From NCBI GenBank assembly GCA_028565635.1, contig JAOXYB010054156.1, positions 1 through 11,339 of the forward strand: 11,339 nucleotides of DNA, in the 5' to 3' direction. The notes beneath the pieces are model-generated. The model saw only the letters and a program-made list of their open reading frames with translations. It made no database searches and had not been told where the DNA came from. The translations under genes were made by a program, and so were the position numbers. This stretch comes from Phoronis ovalis (lineage: Eukaryota > Phoronida > Phoronidae). This document shows, piece by piece, positions 6,799 through 11,339 of the stretch (position 1 is its first letter; the number at the start of each line of letters is the position of its first letter).

Positions 6799-7865
6799 AT
6801 ATTTTAAGGCTTATGAATGGCTTTTTGCATGCTTTCTCTGGTTTATCAGGTGTATCTGTTTGGCTAGTGACTGATATCTTCAGGATATCTGGAGGATAAA
6901 GTTTGATAAACAATTAACTCAAGGGTAATTGCCCCCCTTTTTGTTCCAAGATTCAAACTGTTGAGATAGATTGTCATCTTAAAAAAATCTAATCTTTTCT
7001 GAAATCAGTTTTCCATCTGATTATTATAGAATTGAATTTTTTGCAGTCAACTGTAATATCTTTAAATGTAGTTTTATAATCACAAAAAAAACAAGTATTT
7101 TTTTGCTACTTCTTTTTTAAATCCTTAAGTACAGCGATATACAGTATCTTTTTAACATTACTGAGTTATATTTTTTTAAGTTCAACATGCTATAAGCTTT
7201 TTTTGAATAAAATATATGTTAATATTGCATAATTTCTATATCACTTTTACCCGAATGTCCTGATTCTGGCCAAAGTCAAGCTGTATTCCCAAAGTGGCAA
7301 AAATGCAATCTAATACCATCCTGTATAAGAAATCCCCCATAAAGTTATGAATTAAACCAATTTTATGACTTTTGGCAGAATGTTGTTGAGTTTTCTTTCA
7401 TGGGATTTACACCTAATGTATACAAAATTCTTCAGAAAAAACATATTTGAATACAATTTCTTGAACATTTATAGCCAATGATTCTGGTTAAATCTTATTA
7501 GACATAATGTTTAGCTACTTAATGCATAAGTTGATCCCTGTCTTTTACAACCTAATTTGGAATATAGGAAAACAAACACCATTTCCTAGTTCATACGTCC
7601 CTAGTAACATTCCAAGAACACGAAAGCACTACCTAAAACAATACCATAATCTTTGTCTTTTAATCATTAAATTGGAGTTAATCCTTCATACATGTAATAG
7701 TCTGCAGCTTGCAATACACTTCACACATTTTCAGAATTATAACCTCACAGTGGTCATCATATTTGCCGAGATACATATGTCTTAACTGATTCTGAATACA
7801 ACTAAGACTTGGTAATACTACTTAAGCATTCATATGACTTTGTACACAGTATGTTTTTTTGCATT
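6799..7865. other. AT-rich stretch with no recognised gene
   Basis: The sequence is strongly AT-rich with poly-A/T runs. A plus-strand frame at 7507-7785 (92 codons) has no recognisable motif and low-complexity AT-driven codons. No RNA gene or terminal repeats were seen. The minus strand may hold further decayed sequence downstream of the SWIM/YqaJ-like remnant, but I could not read it. Confidence 0.5.
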
Positions 7866-8328
7866 TTAAGCAGTTACTGGAATGCGTCTTTTGTTGAACC
7901 AGGACGAACTGCCCACGATTTTGTTGTAGGAGTCGGATTCTGCACCATTAAATCCTTACATTTTAAAGTATTCATTTGATCATGAGACAATACATACTCT
8001 TCATGTTGCACTGGTATCAGAGTTTCTCACATAGATTTTCGGTTGTGGTTGTGGCTTTGCTGACTAAGGATAAAGTTATTCAGATCTTTAACAGACATTT
8101 GATTGTCTCTAAGTATAGATGGTTTAGAATCACAGTTAAGGCTGGTTTTTAATTTGTCTCCGTATTTTTTGTGGGCTGTTTGTTAAACTCTTACCCTTGT
8201 CCCATTTGCAAGTTATTGAAGTGCATGCTTCCTTTTCATTCTGGAGCTTGAGAACATACAACAAAGCTGCAAACTTGAGAGCAGCGACCAAAAGCTGAAG
8301 ACCGACAATTGCATGACGCATCTTTAAA
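7866..8328 (-). pseudogene. Decayed SWIM zinc finger with possible YqaJ entry motif
   Basis: After a good acceptor (CTTGTCACAG) the frame reads DASCNCRSSAFGRCSQV. This is the SWIM pattern CxCx7CxH with the final histidine changed to glutamine (codon CAA at 8277-8275). An extra T at 8271-8273 then shifts the frame, which resumes as AALLYVLKLQNEKEACTS, then CKWDKGK, ending at 8136. Further on, at 7937-7866, SSSWFNKRRIPVTA ends in a stop. This resembles the W...R..RITAS entry of YqaJ-type exonuclease domains, in the order and spacing known for invertebrate SWIM-YqaJ proteins. The loss of a zinc ligand, the frameshift and stops in between mark a pseudogene. The SWIM call is firm; the YqaJ call is tentative. 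Confidence 0.55.
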
Positions 8329-8350
8329 CTGTGACAAGACAGAGTGGCTG

Positions 8351-8713
8351 TTACACTATGGTACTCATGCTGGCCTTTCCTTTCACAAAATAATAATTTC
8401 TAGATCTACTGTCAAGCACGTAGTAAATGTGTCCACTGTCAACATACTGACGTCCAAGATTCAAAGGTTTTGCTGTACCATGATTTTCATGCACTTGATC
8501 ACCCTCTTCATTTAAGTCTTCATTTCCAGTTTCAATAATATGGTGAAAAATATGTCCTTCATTAAACATTTGTAGAATCACAGATGAAGGAAATTTTTTC
8601 CAACCAAAAATGGGACAGGTAACGTTTTCATTATTTAGCAACCGGTTATATTTAATGTTGTACCACTTTCCATTATCTATCTTTGGGCCAATCTCTACCA
8701 CTTTCTATGGCCT
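8351..8713 (-). CDS. Exon upstream of the SWIM remnant
   Basis: The frame begins at a possible acceptor (GGCCATAG) and reads KVVEIGPKIDNGKWYN, CPIFGWKKFPSSVILQMFNE, GHIFHHIIETGNED, then HGTAKPLNLGRQYVDSGHIY, and DSRSRNYYFVKGKASMS before a stop. The order (tryptophan-proline segment, then AKPLNLGRQYVDSGHI, then a beta-rich YYFVKGK) matches the region that precedes SWIM fingers in transposon-linked YqaJ proteins, where it is followed by about 20 residues and the CxC. Those residues are missing here or lie across a short unresolved intron. It is probably the same gene as the SWIM remnant at 7866-8328. About 118 codons remain open, which is long for chance. Confidence 0.5.
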
Positions 8714-8831
8714 GCTGACATTTGAAACAATAATATCATGTTTTAAGTAACCAAGTGAACTTATTGGAATAGAAATCCTAACTAACTAATAATTCATTTC
8801 AGAACACCTGCTTTACTAGCTTAGTAGTAGG

Positions 8832-9068
8832 TTATGCTCCTCGAGTTGATTGCACGCACAAGTACCATGCTCCAGCAATGACTAGCCACTGACGCTTAGA
8901 TACTGCATGAAGCATTCTCGGGGGTTTAGGGCAATTGCAGTCTCGCTGTCTACATATAATTGGAATTTTGAAGTTGACCGTATCTTTTGGCGATCTGTCG
9001 ACTAAAAGAAGCAAGATGCCTTTTTTCAACTTTTCCACAAGCTTTTGTAATCTAACCAACAATTCCAA
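8832..9068 (-). CDS. Unrecognised open frame between copy B and the SWIM remnant
   Basis: The frame encodes about 78 residues: LVRLQKLVEKLKKGILLLLV, then DRSPKDTVNFKIPIIC, a small cysteine cluster CRQRDCNCPKPP, and RQWLVIAGAWYLCVQS to a stop. It could be the decayed tail of copy B, the 5' part of the SWIM gene, or fortuitous. The cysteine cluster CxxxxCxC is the only suggestive feature. No start context is evident. Confidence 0.25.
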   Translation of the reverse strand: MELLVRLQKLVEKLKKGILLLLVDRSPKDTVNFKIPIICRQRDCNCPKPPRMLHAVSKRQWLVIAGAWYLCVQSTRGA

Positions 9069-9083
9069 TTCTAGTCAAGCCTC

Positions 9084-9386
9084 TCATAACTTGGATCTGA
9101 GCAGGGCATGCCACTTCAGAGTTAACCACTGTAAGTAAGTTCCGTTTCCGCACACTCCATCATATTGTTGCAAAGTAGTTGCAGCTACGTTTCTATTAAT
9201 GACATTTAGCCCTTCCACACCTGCCTTTTTTTCAGCAGATCGGAAGATTGCATAACTCAGCAGTTGGGAGTGAATTTTCTTATAGCTTGCAAACAACATT
9301 TCAAATGTAGGCCCCACCTCTGTGTGTGTGCGTATAAAAAAGTCCAGCTTGAGCATAGTGGAAATGCTCTCCTTGCTCTGTAGCAA
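9084..9386 (-). CDS. Shifted C-terminal frame of copy B
   Basis: This frame picks up where the family frame is lost. After RTHTEVGPTFEMLFASYKK it continues for about 65 more residues (HSQLLSYAIFRSAEKKAG, VINRNVAATTLQQYDG). The first part is homologous to the end of copy A (GPTGTFEMLFASYK). A loses homology at CTATAAG, so the later part is unique to B. An acceptor-like TTACTTACAG lies at 9133-9142. The full family C-terminus probably passes from FFYTHTQR into TFEMLFASYKK through a frame slip that both copies share. Confidence 0.4.
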   Translation of the reverse strand: MLQSKESISTMLKLDFFIRTHTEVGPTFEMLFASYKKIHSQLLSYAIFRSAEKKAGVEGLNVINRNVAATTLQQYDGVCGNGTYLQWLTLKWHALLRSKL

Positions 9387-9410
9387 ATGTCATTAATGTT
9401 GGTACTAGTA

Positions 9411-9958
9411 ATTGGTGCAACAACAATGGCACTACATCAACAAGTTTGACAAAAACTTTAGCATGTATGGTGTTATTGCTGCAGATCCATATCTGACTTC
9501 AAACAGCAGCTGATAGTGATCTGCCAGGTTTACATATTCATTTGTCTGACCATCTGTGAGGCTGCCATAATGAGTCCTATCTTTCAGTTCAGGGTCTGAA
9601 GCACAAAGCATAAAAACCATTGCTGAAAATGTTTCCCAGATAGCTATTTCTATATTATATTCTGATAACTGAGCGGGTAAATTAAGGTAATTGCCGCAAC
9701 AACAATGGCACTACTTCAATAAGTTTGAGCCTGTATGGTGTTATTGCTGCAAATCCATATCTGACTCGAAACAGCAGCTGCTATGCTAGTGATCTGCCAG
9801 GGTTTTATATTCATTTATGTGTGAGGCTGCAAGAATGAGTCCCATTATTACCTTTCGGTTCAGGGCCTGAAGAACGAAGCATAAAAACCATTGCTAAAAG
9901 TGTTTCCCAGATGACCATTTCTATATATTCTGATAACTTGGCGGGTAAATTAAAGGTA
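9411..9958 (-). repeat. 279-bp tandem duplication inside copy B
   Basis: GCAACAACAATGGCAC begins two units at 9417 and 9696, so the period is 279 bp, or 93 codons. Both encode MVFML, QLLF.VRYG.AAITPY and LVDVVPLLL / LIEVVPLLL versions of the C-terminal block. The unit at 9411-9689 is almost identical to copy A; the other (9690-9958) is diverged with indels. Both end in GTAAATTAAGGTA or a one-base variant. Confidence 0.75.
9432..9620 (-). CDS. C-terminal block of copy B, prematurely ended
   Basis: The frame is identical in protein to copy A for MVFMLCASDPELKD through GSAAITPYMLK. One base then missing (A has TGCTCAAAG, B has TGCTAAAG) sends it into FLSNLLM and a stop. This is a clean recent frameshift against an otherwise near-identical sister. 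It cannot be a full gene on its own. Confidence 0.5.
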   Translation of the reverse strand: MVFMLCASDPELKDRTHYGSLTDGQTNEYVNLADHYQLLFEVRYGSAAITPYMLKFLSNLLM

Positions 9959-11235
9959 TGCTACCCAACTCGATCAATACTAAGCATCATAGAATCACTA
10001 GCCACACCAAACACAATACATAAAACACAATACGCCTTGATAAACTTGGAGAGGGGGCTCATGATAGTGTGTACATCAGTTTTGTTGAACTTTCCTTAAT
10101 TGGCACTTCCGTCATTTTTAATTTCAAATCTGTCAGCTTTAAAAATCCTCCGAAGCATCAGATTTTTATTGAACTGTTCAAAAACTTGATGAAACTTCAT
10201 CACCACCATTTACACATATTTTCTGAAAGTACATGCTTTTTGACAATACATGTAGCTGCAGGGTCGATGCACAGAGCCTTTAATCCAAGAGGAATCGATG
10301 GTACCAAGCTGTTGATATTTTCTCCGGTTGAAAGTTAGCCCTAGCATAGATATTCTACCTGACAGATTCTTCGTCAAAATCTCCCTACATTCCCATAATC
10401 CATATATAGACTGTACCCTTCTTTGGAATTTGGTAAATTCTCCAATATTTCCTTCCATTGCATCTAAAAACATGGAATCACCAGTAAGAATGAAAATGGA
10501 GCCATTATCTTGCTCATGTTGGACACTTTCATTCAGCCATTTGATATTCTGCTCTAGATGCCATCGGTCATCTCCACCATAATATATGCACAATCGAAAG
10601 ATGTCCTCAGTTGCGTGAAAATTTATCCCATTCAATTTCTGTTCATTGTTGCAATTAGCAGTGACCACAACACTCTTCTTTTCACCAATTTCTCTCATGT
10701 AACCCCACAGTTTCTATATTTTTCTACCATTTAGCTAGAAGTAAACAAAGCGTAGAAGCGTGAACAACAAATCGGGAGAAATCTGTCATCCGTTTCATAT
10801 CCTGGGAAACGGTACCGATCTGAACTTTCGCCTTAAAAGTACCCATTTCCCTTTTAACCATAGACAGATTTGGTAGATAAGGAAGTCTTCTTAGAGCCTC
10901 AACCAGTTGAAACCCATTGTTGGAATCAACACCTTGTATCACGCATGGACTAGTAAGTGTAACTCTTTTTTGAACACTTCGAAGAATGTAGTCGGCCAGA
11001 TATTTGAGATTACCGTTCTCTAGGATGCTGGTAAAATTCTCCTTCATAGTCGTACCAGACCAGTACTTATTGCTATCAGAAGTTGGACGGAGTTTATTTG
11101 CTGCTTCGCTAAAAACGATTGTTTATTGCCATTGTGAATTGTTCTATAAACTTGCTTAAAGCATCTCTTTGATTTTAAAGCCGTAGAACAACTGCTGAGT
11201 GCAGAGAAGAGTCTTCTGTATTCCAGAATAGGAAA

Positions 11236-11339
11236 TCATTTGACCATGAGCAGAATTATTGTGAGCCAGTGAGGATACCCCAGATTCCCACTGACCACAG
11301 AGTAATTACTTTGGCACTCCATTGTCCGCCTAGGGTTGT
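11236..11339 (-). other. Upstream flank of copy B at the window edge
   Basis: A minus-strand ATG near 11322 opens MECQSNYSVVSGNLGYPHW and stops within 28 codons; a second frame stays open across the same region (QWESGVSSLAHNNSAHGQ). These could be earlier coding sequence of the family with another slip, but nothing in copy A is available for comparison, since A stops at 6798. The window ends before this can be resolved. Confidence 0.25.

Larger units (their letters stand above)
9281..11235 (-). pseudogene. Copy B of the uncharacterised family, nearly complete
   Basis: Minus-strand order: SKFIEQFTMAINNRF (ATG at 11132), a slip in a five-A run at 11111-11115, SEAANKLRPTSDSNKYWSG, ENFTSILENGNLKYLADYIL, NGFQLVEALRRLPYLPNL, IGTVSQDMKRMTDFSRFVV, then a slip and two stops around LNGRKI. 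A 162-codon open frame at 10698-10210 follows (MREIGEKKSVVVTANC, CIYYGGDDRWHLEQN, TGDSMFLDAMEG, NRRKYQQLGTIDSSW, SVHRPCSYMYCQKACTF). The same frame continues with only a few stops to about 9840 (FEQFNKNLMLRRIF, HTIMSPLSKFIKAY). A duplicated C-terminal block ends the copy. No domain is recognised. It is roughly 90 percent identical to A by eye, without A's two insertions. It is broken, but recently so. Confidence 0.7.

Noticed and set aside
7507-7785. 92-codon plus-strand frame
   Set aside because: It is in an AT-rich tract, has no recognisable motif, no splice or start context, and codon use that looks driven by base composition.
9068-9142. Single continuous gene from copy B into the SWIM remnant
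   Set aside because: Stops and frame changes lie between, copy A has no SWIM sequence downstream, and no splice chain could be built with confidence.

Overview
The window looks like nuclear DNA from an invertebrate animal. It is AT-rich, gene-poor and repeat-laden. It has plausible GT-AG introns and a start codon embedded in a metazoan YY1-type promoter motif (CCAAAATGGCGG on the minus strand). It also carries LINE, TIR-transposon and SWIM/YqaJ-type remnants. A sponge or cnidarian would fit, but this is an impression from protein style, not a proven assignment. No bacterial operon, CRISPR array, rRNA or tRNA is visible. Almost all recognisable coding sequence is on the minus strand and most of it is broken.

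Layout. (1) 172-1334, minus: a two-exon candidate gene of unknown function. It starts at a YY1-like ATG, has a 520-nt intron carrying a 93/98-bp tandem repeat, and shows one apparent 1-nt frameshift. A further candidate upstream exon lies at 1507-1678. (2) 1940-2415, plus: a chimera made of an 84/96-bp tandem repeat in coding register, a 105-bp piece of the repeated family described next, and a LINE ORF1-like C-terminus. A 93-bp duplication follows at 2472-2608. (3) 3272-3672, minus: three weakly supported exons. (4) 4009-6798, minus: copy A of an uncharacterised protein family. It is split by a 906-bp TIR element (4461-5366) with perfect 23-bp ends and TA flanks, and by a 202-bp insertion with an 8-bp target duplication. 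(5) 6800-7860: AT-rich, nothing recognised. (6) 7866-8713, minus: a decayed gene with a SWIM zinc finger (CxCx7Cx, last ligand lost) and a possible YqaJ-exonuclease entry motif. (7) 9281-11235, minus: copy B of the same family, almost complete, with an internal 279-bp tandem duplication.

How it fits together. Copies A and B are direct repeats, and a third fragment (C) is inverted at 2176-2280, so the family has multiplied locally. The family has no domain I can name. Its indels are often multiples of three, which suggests a coding past, but each copy here now carries frameshifts or stops. One 290-bp C-terminal block is nearly identical between A and B while the rest is visibly more diverged. 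That pattern points to recent gene conversion or segmental copying. I see no intact operating system in the window. The most interesting material is the uncharacterised multicopy family and the nested elements that have dismantled it.
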